A stretch of 64,000 bases of DNA from Pseudomonas kribbensis. Its GTDB lineage: Bacteria > Pseudomonadota > Gammaproteobacteria > Pseudomonadales > Pseudomonadaceae. Positions 18,391 to 27,127 of this stretch are shown piece by piece. Below the pieces are notes generated by a model that ran no database searches, had not been told where the DNA came from, and saw only the letters and a list, made by a program, of their open reading frames with translations. Numbering within the stretch: position 1 is the stretch's first letter; each line of letters opens with the position of its first letter. A program made the position numbers and the translations under genes. The stretch covers positions 4,588,001 through 4,652,000 of the forward strand of contig NZ_CP029608.1 of assembly GCF_003352185.1 (NCBI RefSeq), written 5' to 3'.

Positions 18391-19029
18391 ATGACATCGA
18401 ATTACCTGGGCGAGTTTCTGGCGCTGGCCACCATTCATTTTCTGGCCGTGGTCGCTCCCGGCCCGGACTTCGCCGTGACCATTCGCCAGAGTGTGCGTTT
18501 CGGGCGGCTGGTCGGCATCTGCACGGCACTGGGCATCGGCGCGGGGATTTCCGTGCACGTGCTGTATACCCTGCTGGGCGTCGGCGCCTTGATGCACACC
18601 ACGCCGTGGCTGCTGACGGTGGCCAAGGTGGTGGGCGGTGCTTACATCTTTTATCTCGGCATCAGCTTGATCCGCAGCAAACCCAAGACAACGCTGGAAG
18701 GCGAAAAGACCAGCGATGAACCGCTGGTCGAACAATCACTGTTCAAAGCGTTCTCCACCGGTTTCCTGACCAACGCCACCAACCCCAAGGCCACACTGTT
18801 TTTTCTGGCGATCTTCACTACGATCATCAGCGCCAGCACACCGTTGGAAATCCAGGCTCTGTATGGACTGTGGATGTGCAGCGTGAACGCGCTGTGGTTC
18901 GTGATCGTTGCGTTGTTCTTTTCGAGCAGCAAAGTGCGGCTGTTGTTTATGCGCATGGGCCATTGGTTCGAGCGCAGCATGGGGGTGATTTTGATCCTGT
19001 TTGCCGGGCGACTGGTGTTGTCGATGTAA
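18391..19029 (+). CDS. LysE/RhtB-family amino acid exporter
   Basis: A 212-residue inner-membrane transporter with about six helices. The N-terminal PGPDFAVTIRQSVRFGRLVGICTALGIGAG matches the LysE/RhtB signature, and NATNPKATLFFLAIF is the conserved central motif. Family members export amino acids such as homoserine, threonine, lysine or their derivatives. The ATG follows the oxygenase stop by one base, so the two are almost certainly co-translated and the exporter probably handles the oxygenase substrate or product. Confidence 0.94.
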   Translation: MTSNYLGEFLALATIHFLAVVAPGPDFAVTIRQSVRFGRLVGICTALGIGAGISVHVLYTLLGVGALMHTTPWLLTVAKVVGGAYIFYLGISLIRSKPKTTLEGEKTSDEPLVEQSLFKAFSTGFLTNATNPKATLFFLAIFTTIISASTPLEIQALYGLWMCSVNALWFVIVALFFSSSKVRLLFMRMGHWFERSMGVILILFAGRLVLSM

Positions 19030-19224
19030 ACATGCTGATCGGAGAAGCCCGTTCCAGACAGATTGGACGGGCTTTTTCGATTCTGCGCCGCTTTTGCATT
19101 TCTGTGCGACGCGTCCCACTTCGGGGGCTCCCCTATCACTCGCTTGCAGTGTTAGTTTGCGAAACCGTCTGACGCATCGATCAGACACTTCCTACTGACC
19201 ACCTGCAAAGGAATGCCCTTAGCA

Positions 19225-20964
19225 ATGGATTTTTCACTCAAGCAATTGGCCGCATCGACCCTGATTCTGGCCAGCCTTTCGTCCGTGACACTGCCCGCCC
19301 ATGCCAACATCACACCGCAGCAAAGCGCGACCATCCTCAAGACATTCAGCGATGCCAAGGTCAACGATTTCCGCCAGTTCCTCGGCGAAGTGGCCAAGAG
19401 CGACCTGAGCAAGACCGACGACCTGCGCCCTTCCATCAGCGCGTTTCTCGACAACAAGACACTGACCGCTGAACAGCAAAACGAAATCTATCGACTGCTG
19501 GGCCTCTACACCCGGGCGAAATACGGCAAGGCTGCCCTGGAAACCCTGCGCGAACTGGTCGAGATCCCGACTGATCGCAAAGAGGGTGTTGCCCAGCACG
19601 AGAATCCTGAATTCATCAGGATCGCCGCCAAGATCAAGGACCTGGCCGAGTCCTTCGGCCTGAAATACCGAAACATCGACAACCGCGTCTACGAAATTTC
19701 TCTCGACGGCAGCGGCAAGGAAGTTGTGGGCATTCACGCGCACGCCGATGTGGTACCCGTGACACCGGAAAACTGGGTGCTGAAAGACGGCACCAAACTT
19801 GATCCATTCAAGGTCACGCTGATCGGCGACCGCATGTACGGCCGTGGCACCGAGGACGACAAGAACGGGATCGTGGTGACCCTGTATGCGATGAAGGTGA
19901 TCAAGGAAGAAAAGCTGCCGCTGGCCCGCAATTTCAAACTGCTGGTGGACACCACCGAAGAAACCACCGGCGACGCGATTCCTTACTACTTCGAACGCAA
20001 CCCGACACCCGAGTACAACCTGGCGCTGGATGGCGGCTACCCGGTGGTGATCGCCGAGAAAGGCTACGGCACGGTCATGGCCAAATTTGCCAAGCGCAAG
20101 GCCGAGGGCAAAGGCGCGGAGCTGATCTCGATGACCGGTGGCATGGCAACCAACCAGATTCCATCGGTTTCGGTCGTCACTCTGGTGACAGACAACCCTG
20201 CCGAGCTGGCCGCCAGCTTGCAAAAGGCCGGTAACGAATACGTCAAACAGCATGGCGGCGATTTCGAAGTAAATGCCAAGGTCGATGGCAAGGACGTGAA
20301 ACTCAGCGTAACCGGCGTTTCCGCCCACTCTTCCGAGCCGGAATCCGGCGTCAACCCGGTCGCGCGCATGCTGGACTTCATCCACAGCGTGGATGGCAAG
20401 ATCGCGTTCAAACACAACCACATCACCGATGCCGCCCGTTACGCCGCCGACAACTGGGGCCTGGACTACAAGGGTGGCAAGCTGGGCGTCGGTTTCGCCG
20501 ATGACTTCATGGGCCCGCTGACTACTTCGCTGACCTATGTCGGGATGGATGACAATACCTTCAAACTCGCGGTCAACCTGCGTGTGCCAAAGGGCAAGTC
20601 GCCGGAAGTGCTCAAGACCGAAATCGCCGACAAACTGGCGGCCTGGAGCAAGAAAACCCACGTCGCGGTCAACTTCGATTACTCGATCGCCGAGCCGATG
20701 TACCGCAACCCTGAAGGCGAGTGGGTCAAGGCGCTGCTGGCCGTGTCCACCGAAAACCTGGGCATGAAACACGAGTTCGGCACCTCTGCCGGCGCCACCT
20801 CGGTGCATGAACTGCCTAACGGCGTGCAATTTGGCCTGGCTCGACCTGAGGTCAAATACACCGGTCACACCGACGGCGAGTTCAAGACGGTTGACCAGTT
20901 CCTGCTAGACCTGCAGATCGTGACCGAAATGATGGGCCGCATCGGGCAACTGCCGAAGCTTTGA
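19225..20964 (+). CDS. Secreted M20-family dipeptidase (PepV/Sapep-like)
   Basis: A 579-residue zinc dipeptidase. A Sec signal peptide is evident (LAASTLILASLSSVTLPAHA), so the enzyme acts in the periplasm or is secreted. Metal ligands of the M20 family are recognisable: HAHADVVP, GRGTEDDKNG with the bridging aspartate, and TTEETTGDAIPYY with the catalytic glutamate pair; the dimer domain HSSEPESGVNP follows. It is longer than cytoplasmic PepV because of the leader and an N-terminal extension of about 100 residues. ATG 19225 is used because the AAAGGA site abuts the alternative ATG 19213. Confidence 0.9.
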   Translation: MDFSLKQLAASTLILASLSSVTLPAHANITPQQSATILKTFSDAKVNDFRQFLGEVAKSDLSKTDDLRPSISAFLDNKTLTAEQQNEIYRLLGLYTRAKYGKAALETLRELVEIPTDRKEGVAQHENPEFIRIAAKIKDLAESFGLKYRNIDNRVYEISLDGSGKEVVGIHAHADVVPVTPENWVLKDGTKLDPFKVTLIGDRMYGRGTEDDKNGIVVTLYAMKVIKEEKLPLARNFKLLVDTTEETTGDAIPYYFERNPTPEYNLALDGGYPVVIAEKGYGTVMAKFAKRKAEGKGAELISMTGGMATNQIPSVSVVTLVTDNPAELAASLQKAGNEYVKQHGGDFEVNAKVDGKDVKLSVTGVSAHSSEPESGVNPVARMLDFIHSVDGKIAFKHNHITDAARYAADNWGLDYKGGKLGVGFADDFMGPLTTSLTYVGMDDNTFKLAVNLRVPKGKSPEVLKTEIADKLAAWSKKTHVAVNFDYSIAEPMYRNPEGEWVKALLAVSTENLGMKHEFGTSAGATSVHELPNGVQFGLARPEVKYTGHTDGEFKTVDQFLLDLQIVTEMMGRIGQLPKL

Positions 20965-20997
20965 TCGCGACACTGGCCCGCCAAGGTGACGGGCCCA

Positions 20998-21028
20998 CAA
21001 AAAAAAGGACCGTGAGGTCCTTTTTTGT
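20998..21028 (+). terminator. Intrinsic terminator after the dipeptidase gene
   Basis: Stem AAAAAAGGACC/GGTCCTTTTTT with a four-base loop (GTGA), 34 bases after the stop. Confidence 0.92.
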
Positions 21029-21049
21029 TGCGCGACAAATAACGCACAA

Positions 21050-21086
21050 ACAAAAACGCCGCTCATCACTGAGCGGCGTTTTTGTT
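21050..21086 (-). terminator. Terminator of the tRNA operon
   Basis: Stem AAAAACGCCGCTC/GAGCGGCGTTTTT, loop ATCACT, followed on the minus strand by T5. It sits just beyond the last tRNA-Gly. Confidence 0.9.
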
Positions 21087-21091
21087 GAATA

Positions 21092-21167
<76 letters not shown>

Positions 21168-21169
21168 AA

Positions 21170-21245
21170 TGGCGTCCCCTAGGGGACTCGAACCCCTGTT
21201 ACCGCCGTGAAAGGGCGGTGTCCTAGGCCACTAGACGAAGGGGAC
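21170..21245 (-). tRNA. tRNA-Glu(TTC), copy 1
   Basis: Minus-strand 76-base cloverleaf: acceptor GTCCCCT/AGGGGAC, anticodon loop CTTTCAC with TTC, T-loop GTTCGAATC and encoded GCCA end. It precedes tRNA-Gly copy 1 by two bases and sits downstream of an internal terminator. Confidence 0.97.
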
Positions 21246-21265
21246 AGGCTACAACTTTCACTAAT

Positions 21266-21297
21266 AAAAACGCCGCTCATTGCGGAGCGGCGCTTCT
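21266..21297 (-). terminator. Internal terminator copy within the tRNA array
   Basis: Minus strand: CGCCGCTC, loop CGCAAT, GAGCGGCG, then TTTTTATTAG. The stem is nearly the same as the end terminator, so it appears to be a duplicated copy left between tRNA pairs 2 and 1. It could reduce expression of the distal pair. Confidence 0.78.
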
Positions 21298-21303
21298 TGA
21301 ATT

Positions 21304-21379
<76 letters not shown>

Positions 21380-21382
21380 AAA

Positions 21383-21458
21383 TGGCGTCCCCTAGGGGAC
21401 TCGAACCCCTGTTACCGCCGTGAAAGGGCGGTGTCCTAGGCCACTAGACGAAGGGGAC
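21383..21458 (-). tRNA. tRNA-Glu(TTC), copy 2
   Basis: Identical by eye to copy 1; anticodon TTC, encoded GCCA end; three bases separate it from tRNA-Gly copy 2. Confidence 0.97.
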
Positions 21459-21562
21459 ACGCTACCCGGAACACATGGTGTGTGTTTCGGTGTCCAGATC
21501 CACATCCGAAGACTTGGTTCTGGTTTCACTCAGCACCGCCCGAAGGCACTGCCGTTTAAAAT

Positions 21563-21638
<76 letters not shown>

Positions 21639-21640
21639 AT

Positions 21641-21716
21641 TGGCGTCCCCTAGGGGACTCGAACCCCTGTTACCGCCGTGAAAGGGCGGTGTCCTAGGCC
21701 ACTAGACGAAGGGGAC
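21641..21716 (-). tRNA. tRNA-Glu(TTC), copy 3 (promoter-proximal)
   Basis: Identical by eye to the other Glu copies; first gene of the array, 61 bases downstream of the -10 element. Confidence 0.97.
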
Positions 21717-21777
21717 ACACTACAACATTCACTCCCTGCCGCGTTTCGCTGTGTGCTTTACGCTGCAAGTGGCGCGC

Positions 21778-21806
21778 ATTCTATGGATGGATTGGAAGGT
21801 CGTCAA
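21778..21806 (-). promoter_or_regulatory. Strong sigma-70 promoter of the tRNA array
   Basis: Minus strand: TTGACG (21801-21806), 17-base spacer, TAGAAT (21778-21783), followed by a GCGCGCC discriminator. Near-consensus boxes and a GC-rich discriminator are typical of stringently controlled tRNA promoters. relA is also in this window. Confidence 0.88.
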
Positions 21807-22091
21807 CCCCCTGATATAAATTTATTTAAATCAATGACTTCGCCCTGCTTTACGAGCCGATTCGGACTTTTCCGTCGCCCGACGATTGACGCCTATATTC
21901 CGACACTCGCCAAGGCGTTATAGTCCACGGCACAGGTGATGGCAATCTGTACCCCAAGGGCCAGCATTTATATAAGCAGGCTTGCGGCCGATACAGATGA
22001 AGCTTCGCTGATCCAACCCGTCGAGCGGCGCTAGGCTCCCATATGCCGAGCTACTACACTCGCACGCGAACCCTATTAAGAGGTCTTACCG
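21807..22091. other. Intergenic region with no gene seen
   Basis: Between the tRNA promoter and the next plus-strand gene. It starts with an AT-rich tract (ATATAAATTTATTTAAAT), possibly an UP-like or spacer element for the tRNA promoter. A TTGACG at 21886 and several weak -10-like strings occur, but no convincing promoter pair, RNA gene or repeat was recognised. Confidence 0.5.
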
Positions 22092-22862
22092 GTGACACCA
22101 CTCATGATCACCCTGCTAGTCATAGCCGGGATCGCAATCTTGATCGCCATTGGCTACATGAACCATGTGGTGGAAAACACCAAACTGGAGAAGGCCCGCA
22201 CCAAGGTCGAACTCAACGACCGCCTGCGCCGTTGTGGCGAACTGACCGAAACCTTCCCCGGCCAGTTCATGACTCCGGCCCTCAAGTTACTGATGACGCG
22301 CCTGGAACTGAACGTCTGCCAGCGCCTGCTGAATCTGGAAAAAACCAGCGCCACCACCAAGGCCCGCATCACCGAACTGAGCGCCCTCGTCGCCCAGGGC
22401 GAATCGATCCCGGTCAACAACCCGCCGGCCCCGATCCAGACCGAAGCCAAAGCCAAAGACGTGCGCTTCCTGCTCGAAGCCCTCCACGGCCAGATCACCC
22501 GCGCCGCCCAGGACGGTTTCCTGCCCCCGAACGAAGCCAAGCACTGGATCCGCGAAGTGCGCCATATCCTGGTGCTGCTGCACATCGAGTTCTTCAATAA
22601 CCTCGGCCAGCACGCCCTGCAACAAAACCAGCCCGGCCAGGCCCGCCTCGCCTTCGAACGTGGCGTGCAATACCTGCGCAAACAGCAGGACCCGCAGATC
22701 TACGCCGAACAACTCCAATACCTGGAAAAACTCCTGGCCCGCGCCAACGCCCAGGTCATGGACAAAATCGCCCCGGTCGAAGGCGAAGAAAACCAGCTGA
22801 CTGCCGGCCTCAAGGATGTCGAGGCGGATGCGGACTGGAAGAAGAAAGTGATTTACGACTGA
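22092..22862 (+). CDS. Conserved membrane-anchored hypothetical protein
   Basis: A 256-residue protein with a single N-terminal transmembrane helix (residues 5-22, ITLLVIAGIAILIAIGYM) and a long, mostly helical cytoplasmic part. The segment around residues 175-230 (LGQHALQQNQPGQARLAFERGVQYLRK) resembles a tetratricopeptide-like helical pair. The GTG start has AAGAGG eight bases upstream. It is probably a scaffold or assembly factor by architecture, but no function is known and no catalytic residues are visible. Confidence 0.85.
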   Translation: MTPLMITLLVIAGIAILIAIGYMNHVVENTKLEKARTKVELNDRLRRCGELTETFPGQFMTPALKLLMTRLELNVCQRLLNLEKTSATTKARITELSALVAQGESIPVNNPPAPIQTEAKAKDVRFLLEALHGQITRAAQDGFLPPNEAKHWIREVRHILVLLHIEFFNNLGQHALQQNQPGQARLAFERGVQYLRKQQDPQIYAEQLQYLEKLLARANAQVMDKIAPVEGEENQLTAGLKDVEADADWKKKVIYD

Positions 22863-22878
22863 GTGCAGTCAGAGAGAG

Positions 22879-22905
22879 AAGCCACCGAGAGGTGGCTTTT
22901 TTATT
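22879..22905 (+). terminator. Intrinsic terminator
   Basis: AAGCCACC, loop GAGA, GGTGGCTTTTTTATT; closes the preceding gene. Confidence 0.9.
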
Positions 22906-22930
22906 GGCTTCAAAGCAGAAGATCAAAAGC

Positions 22931-22976
22931 CCCCCTCACCCTAACCCTCTCCCTAAGGGAGAGGGGACTGACCGAG
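22931..22976. repeat. CCCTCACCC-type palindromic repeat
   Basis: Contains the perfect palindrome CCCTCTCCC TAA GGGAGAGGG (22945-22965) preceded by CCCTCACCCTAA. It resembles the short dispersed palindromes common between pseudomonad genes. Only one copy was seen in this window. Confidence 0.65.
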
Positions 22977-23108
22977 TTGTTTGGGAGAGGTACGCCGACG
23001 TGAAATACCGAGTTGAACTCGGGTTTTAAAACGCGTGCAACTCGACTCCTGCTGCTGCACCTTCTTCTGCTTCTTCTGCTCTGGCTTTGGCTCTCCACCA
23101 CTCAACAC

Positions 23109-23458
23109 GATGAGCGTTAGCTCGAGTACCGCTTTTGACGTACCGGCCCCATCGGAAGGCTGAGTGGAGGGATTCATCCGGGGGTGGGCGCGAAGCGACC
23201 GTGCGGCGAAGCCGCATGCATCGAGAGGAGGTGCAGCGAAGCAAACCGTAGGCGATGCCCCCGGATGAATCCCGGAGCGAAGGAACACCGAGCCAAAGCG
23301 AGGTGCCGAACGCAGGGGCCAAGCCTTTTGGTTCCTTTTTGGCGTCTGAAAAAGGGACTCGCCGTAAGGGCGAAACCGCCAGCCGCAACCCCCGAAGCAA
23401 CGGATATTCACCCAAACCACCCCAAAACCTGGTCGGCCCAAAGGCCGCCAAGGTCAAC
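23109..23458. repeat. Dispersed non-coding repeat, copy 1
   Basis: About 350 bases that match 32959-33291 in modular fashion. Shared blocks include GATGAGCGTTAGCTCGA, CGGAAGGCTGAGTGGAGG, TTCATCCGGGG, GTGCGGCGAAGCCG, GATGCCCCCGGA, GGAGCGAAGGAAC, CGCCGTAAGGGCGAAACCG and GGCCCAAAGGCCGCCAAGG. It is a chain of short hairpins with GAA or GTTA loops. It lies between a plus-strand and a minus-strand gene at their 3' ends. Open reading frames through it are frame artefacts. Confidence 0.85.
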
Positions 23459-23464
23459 CCCAAA

Positions 23465-25426
23465 TCAAAGCCTGAAGTGCCCCACCATCCCCCGCAACTC
23501 ACTCCCCAACTGCGCCAGCTCAACACTCGAAGCCGCATTCCCGCGCATCGCAATCGACGACTGATCCGCACTCGCCCGAATACTGGTCACACTGCGATTG
23601 ATCTCCTCGGCCACCGAACTCTGCTCCTCGGCCGCCGCCGCAATCTGCTGATTCATCTGCTGAATCAACGAAACCGCCGCCGCAATACTCCCCAGCGCAC
23701 TTTCAGTCTGCAATGCATCACTCACCGCCAGCTTCACCAGTTCGCCACTGCTCTGAATCTGCTGCACCGACGAATGCGCCGCCGAGCGCAAGGCACTGAC
23801 CAGACGCTCGATTTCTTCGGTCGACTGCTGCGTACGCCGTGCCAGCGCCCGCACCTCGTCGGCAACCACCGCAAAGCCCCTGCCCTGCTCTCCCGCCCGC
23901 GCTGCTTCGATCGCGGCGTTGAGTGCCAGCAGATTGGTCTGCTCGGCGACGCTTTTGATGACTTCGAGCACCGTGCCGATGTTCTGGATTTCTGCACTCA
24001 GGCTTTCGATGCTCGAACTGGCCGACGTCGCCGAATCCGCCAGTTGCTCGATCCGCGCCATGCTCTGGCGCACCACCTGCTGACCGCTCTCGACCTTGTC
24101 GTCGGCGGTCTGCGCCGCAAGTGCGGCTTCTTCGGCATTGCGCGCCACGTCGTGAACGGTGGCGGTCATCTGGTTCATGGCCGTGGCAACCTGCTCGGTT
24201 TCCTCTTTCTGGCTGCTGACTTCCAGGTTGGTCTGTTCAGTCACCGCCGACAGTGATTGCGCGGAACTGGCCAACTGTTCAATGCCTGCCTGCAACCCGC
24301 TGACGATGTTGCTGAGGCCCGCGCCCATCTGTTGCATGGACTGCATCAACTGGCCGATCTCGTCACGACGAGTCACTTCCACCGTAGCACTCAAATCACC
24401 GGCGGCGATCCGCTGAGCGACCTGCATCACGCTGCGCAACGGCGCGACGATCAACCGGGTGATCACCCAGGCCGCAATCAGCCCGACCAGCAATGCCAGC
24501 GCCGACGAGCCGATGATCAGCACCGAGTTCTTCTTCAGCTCACCCTGCATCGCGACGTCCTGGGCGACATAGGCCTGATCGACCCGCTCCACCACCTGAG
24601 CGGCACGCTGATGCAGTTGCTCGTAGACGGTTTTTTCCTGAGCCAGAAGCCCGGTGTACTCGGCGAGCTTGTCATTGAAACCGGCAATGTGGCCTGACAC
24701 CTCATTGAGAACCGTCAGATAACCTTCGTCCTTGACCGTGGATTTCAGTTGTTCGGCTTGCGTCTGGGCCTGGGCGGCCTGTTCGATGTTGCCCTTGGCG
24801 CTGTCGTCACCCTTGCGACTCTGATCCAGCCGCACCCGCGCTTCGTTCATGGCTTGCAGCATCAGGCGCGAGACCTGGCTGACCTGACTGGCCTGCTCGA
24901 TGAACTGCGCCCCGTCCTTGCCCTCGCTGTCTTTCAGGGTGTAGGCGCCGTCATCGGCAAGCCCGGCCTGCAGGACGTCGAGGTTGTTGGCGACACTGGA
25001 CACCGACCAACTGGCCATTTCCAGCGCCAGATCCTTGGCCTGGGTCAGCGACACGAACTCATCGAACGCCTTGCGATAAGCGCCCAGAGACTGCTGGACA
25101 TCGTTCATGACCGACTCATTGCCCGGCGATTGGGCCTTGAGCTGATCGGCCATGGCGATCAGGCCATCCACACCCTCGTGCAACGCATCGGCGGTTTTCG
25201 GATTGCCGTGCAAGGCGTAATCCTGCTCCAGCAGGCGCACTTTCAACAGGCCACTGTTGAGCGAGGACATCTGTTTTAGCCCCTCGAAGCGCTGACTGAT
25301 GGTCTGCAGGGACCAGACGCCGATGGCCGCCACCAAGGCAGTCAACAGCAATACCAGCACAAACCCGATACCCAGTTTTTTCGCCATACCGAGGTTGGCA
25401 AAACGTCCTTGCACGGCCGAAATCAT
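23465..25426 (-). CDS. Methyl-accepting chemotaxis protein with HBM-type sensor
   Basis: A 653-residue chemoreceptor: transmembrane helix 1 (about residues 18-38), an all-helical periplasmic ligand domain of about 250 residues matching the helical bimodular (HBM) class, transmembrane helix 2 ([19 protein letters not shown]), HAMP and a cytoplasmic signalling hairpin with the highly conserved tip ([24 protein letters not shown]). HBM receptors such as P. putida McpS sense TCA-cycle acids; that ligand is only a suggestion. No CheR-binding pentapeptide is seen at the C-terminus. The start ATG 25426 has GGGGA upstream. Confidence 0.93.
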   Translation of the reverse strand: MISAVQGRFANLGMAKKLGIGFVLVLLLTALVAAIGVWSLQTISQRFEGLKQMSSLNSGLLKVRLLEQDYALHGNPKTADALHEGVDGLIAMADQLKAQSPGNESVMNDVQQSLGAYRKAFDEFVSLTQAKDLALEMASWSVSSVANNLDVLQAGLADDGAYTLKDSEGKDGAQFIEQASQVSQVSRLMLQAMNEARVRLDQSRKGDDSAKGNIEQAAQAQTQAEQLKSTVKDEGYLTVLNEVSGHIAGFNDKLAEYTGLLAQEKTVYEQLHQRAAQVVERVDQAYVAQDVAMQGELKKNSVLIIGSSALALLVGLIAAWVITRLIVAPLRSVMQVAQRIAAGDLSATVEVTRRDEIGQLMQSMQQMGAGLSNIVSGLQAGIEQLASSAQSLSAVTEQTNLEVSSQKEETEQVATAMNQMTATVHDVARNAEEAALAAQTADDKVESGQQVVRQSMARIEQLADSATSASSSIESLSAEIQNIGTVLEVIKSVAEQTNLLALNAAIEAARAGEQGRGFAVVADEVRALARRTQQSTEEIERLVSALRSAAHSSVQQIQSSGELVKLAVSDALQTESALGSIAAAVSLIQQMNQQIAAAAEEQSSVAEEINRSVTSIRASADQSSIAMRGNAASSVELAQLGSELRGMVGHFRL

Positions 25427-25534
25427 TGCGCGTAGTCCCCTGCCAAAGTCTGTTGCCGAAGAGTCGCAACGGCCATGAACCAGCACAAGACTCTGGCGTC
25501 GGAATAATGGCAAAAAGCTAGGCCTGCGTCGTTT

Positions 25535-26935
25535 TCAGAACACTTGAGGTCGATCCACGGCCGTACTGCGAAAGAACTGCCGCGCCCTCGGATCGCAAGC
25601 ATAGGCCACATTGATCCGCTGCCAGTCACTGGCTTCACCACTGGGACTGAAGGAAGAAGCGCATGCCAATTGCACACCATGATGCAAGGCCTGCCTGCGC
25701 AGGTGCTCGTCATTCGCCAGCGGCGAACGGGCCCAGATGAACAACCCGCCGGTGGGTTTGCCGAACACCTCCCAATCGGCATCCTCCAGCGCCTGCAGGG
25801 CCGCCGCGCGATCGATATTGAGCCGCTGGCGCTGACGCTGCACCAGTTTGCGATACGCGCCGCTGGCCAGCAGCGCCGCCAGAACGGCCTCGCTGAACCT
25901 TGAAGTGCCCATGCAACTGATCATCTTGACCCGCGCCAGTTGCTCGATCACCTCGTGGCTGGCCGACACGAAGCCTGCACGCAACGAGCTGCTCAGCGTC
26001 TTGGAAAAACTGCCGACGTAAATCACCCGCCCGTCCTCATCCAGCGCCGCCAGGCGCGTGCCGCTGCCGTTATGCAGATCAGCGTAGACGTCATCTTCGA
26101 TCAGCCGCAGGTCATAGGCTTTGCTCAATTGCAGAATGCGCCGCGCCACGGCCGGCGCCAAGCAGCTCCCCGTGGGGTTGTGGTGGTGACTGTTGATGAA
26201 CAGCGCTGCCGGCCGGAACTGCTGCAACAACGCCTCGAGCGCCTCGAGGTCAGGCCCGCCAGGCGTGCGGCGAACCTCCAGCATACGCACGCCGTGCAGC
26301 CGCAAGAGATCGAACAGCGGCGCATAACCCGGCGTTTCCACCACCACACAATCCCCCGCCCGGAACAGCGTGCGCACGATCAGATCGAGCCCGTGGCTGG
26401 CGCCGGCCGTCGTCAGCACACAATCTTCATCGGCGGTGATATCGAGCATTCCCAGCCGTTTGACAATCTGTTCGCGCAGCGCGGGGAGCCCGAGGGGCGT
26501 GTTGTAGTTGAACAGGCTGGCCATGTCGGTGCGGGCCACTTGGCGGATCGCGTAGGCGAGATCATCGGACTCTCGCCAGCTCTCGGGCAAAACCCCGTCG
26601 CCCAGTTTCAACCCGCCGCGCCGTTGCGGATCCGTATCACAGCCATGGCGCTCGCCCTCGAAAGCCGGACTGTCGAAAGATTTGCAACACGCCGGCAATG
26701 TGCTTGCGACCATGAACCCCGCCCCTTGCCGCGAGACCAGAACACCCTGTGCCACCAGACGTTCGCAAGCCTCCATGACGTACGACTGGCTGAGCAGATT
26801 CAATCGCGCAATCTGTCGAATGGATGGCAGGCGCGTGGCAGGCGGCACCTGTTCCTGCACGATCCACTCGATCAATCCATCCACAATCTGCTGTACGACC
26901 GGCACCATTGCCTGTCGGTCAATTCTCAATTCCAT
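25535..26935 (-). CDS. MocR-like GntR/aminotransferase regulator
   Basis: A 466-residue PLP-dependent regulator: a GntR-type winged helix (about residues 10-75, PPATRLPSIRQIARLNLLSQSYVMEACERL) fused to a fold-type I aminotransferase domain. The PLP lysine lies in YVGSFSKTLSSSLRAGF and the cofactor-binding region SHHHNPTG is present. Such proteins usually regulate amine, amino acid or vitamin B6 metabolism. ATG 26935 is chosen as the start of the wHTH; longer readings add non-homologous sequence. The target is unknown; it is not divergent from a metabolic gene. Confidence 0.93.
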   Translation of the reverse strand: MELRIDRQAMVPVVQQIVDGLIEWIVQEQVPPATRLPSIRQIARLNLLSQSYVMEACERLVAQGVLVSRQGAGFMVASTLPACCKSFDSPAFEGERHGCDTDPQRRGGLKLGDGVLPESWRESDDLAYAIRQVARTDMASLFNYNTPLGLPALREQIVKRLGMLDITADEDCVLTTAGASHGLDLIVRTLFRAGDCVVVETPGYAPLFDLLRLHGVRMLEVRRTPGGPDLEALEALLQQFRPAALFINSHHHNPTGSCLAPAVARRILQLSKAYDLRLIEDDVYADLHNGSGTRLAALDEDGRVIYVGSFSKTLSSSLRAGFVSASHEVIEQLARVKMISCMGTSRFSEAVLAALLASGAYRKLVQRQRQRLNIDRAAALQALEDADWEVFGKPTGGLFIWARSPLANDEHLRRQALHHGVQLACASSFSPSGEASDWQRINVAYACDPRARQFFRSTAVDRPQVF

Positions 26936-27078
26936 GAGTGCACAAACTCCTGTCCGTTTTGCCCGCAGCAGTAAATCACAGCCGCGCCGGTCAGGTTGTG
27001 CGACAAAACCGCCAAAACCCACTGTTCTAACTATTTGAAACACATTGTTTATCAATGACATGGAACCGGGCACAGACG

Positions 27079-27106
27079 AAAAGACCCGCTGTAGGGCGGG
27101 TCTTTT
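27079..27106 (-). terminator. Intrinsic terminator after the SDR gene
   Basis: AAAAGACCCGC, loop TGTAGG region, GCGGGTCTTTT, just beyond the SDR stop on the minus strand. Confidence 0.9.
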
Positions 27107-27127
27107 CCTGCATCAACAGATGCCTTT

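Noticed and set aside
19234..20868. 544-residue minus-strand ORF opposite the dipeptidase
   Set aside because: Antisense shadow; the plus-strand gene has a signal peptide and catalytic motifs.
22953..23571. Small ORFs of 120-180 residues across the repeat region, and 33072-33299 in copy 2
   Set aside because: They read through the non-coding repeat; the same peptide strings appear in both copies only because the DNA repeats.
25535..27073. Longer start of the MocR-like regulator at 27073
   Set aside because: The extra 46 residues precede the winged helix and have no homologous character; ATG 26935 fits the domain.
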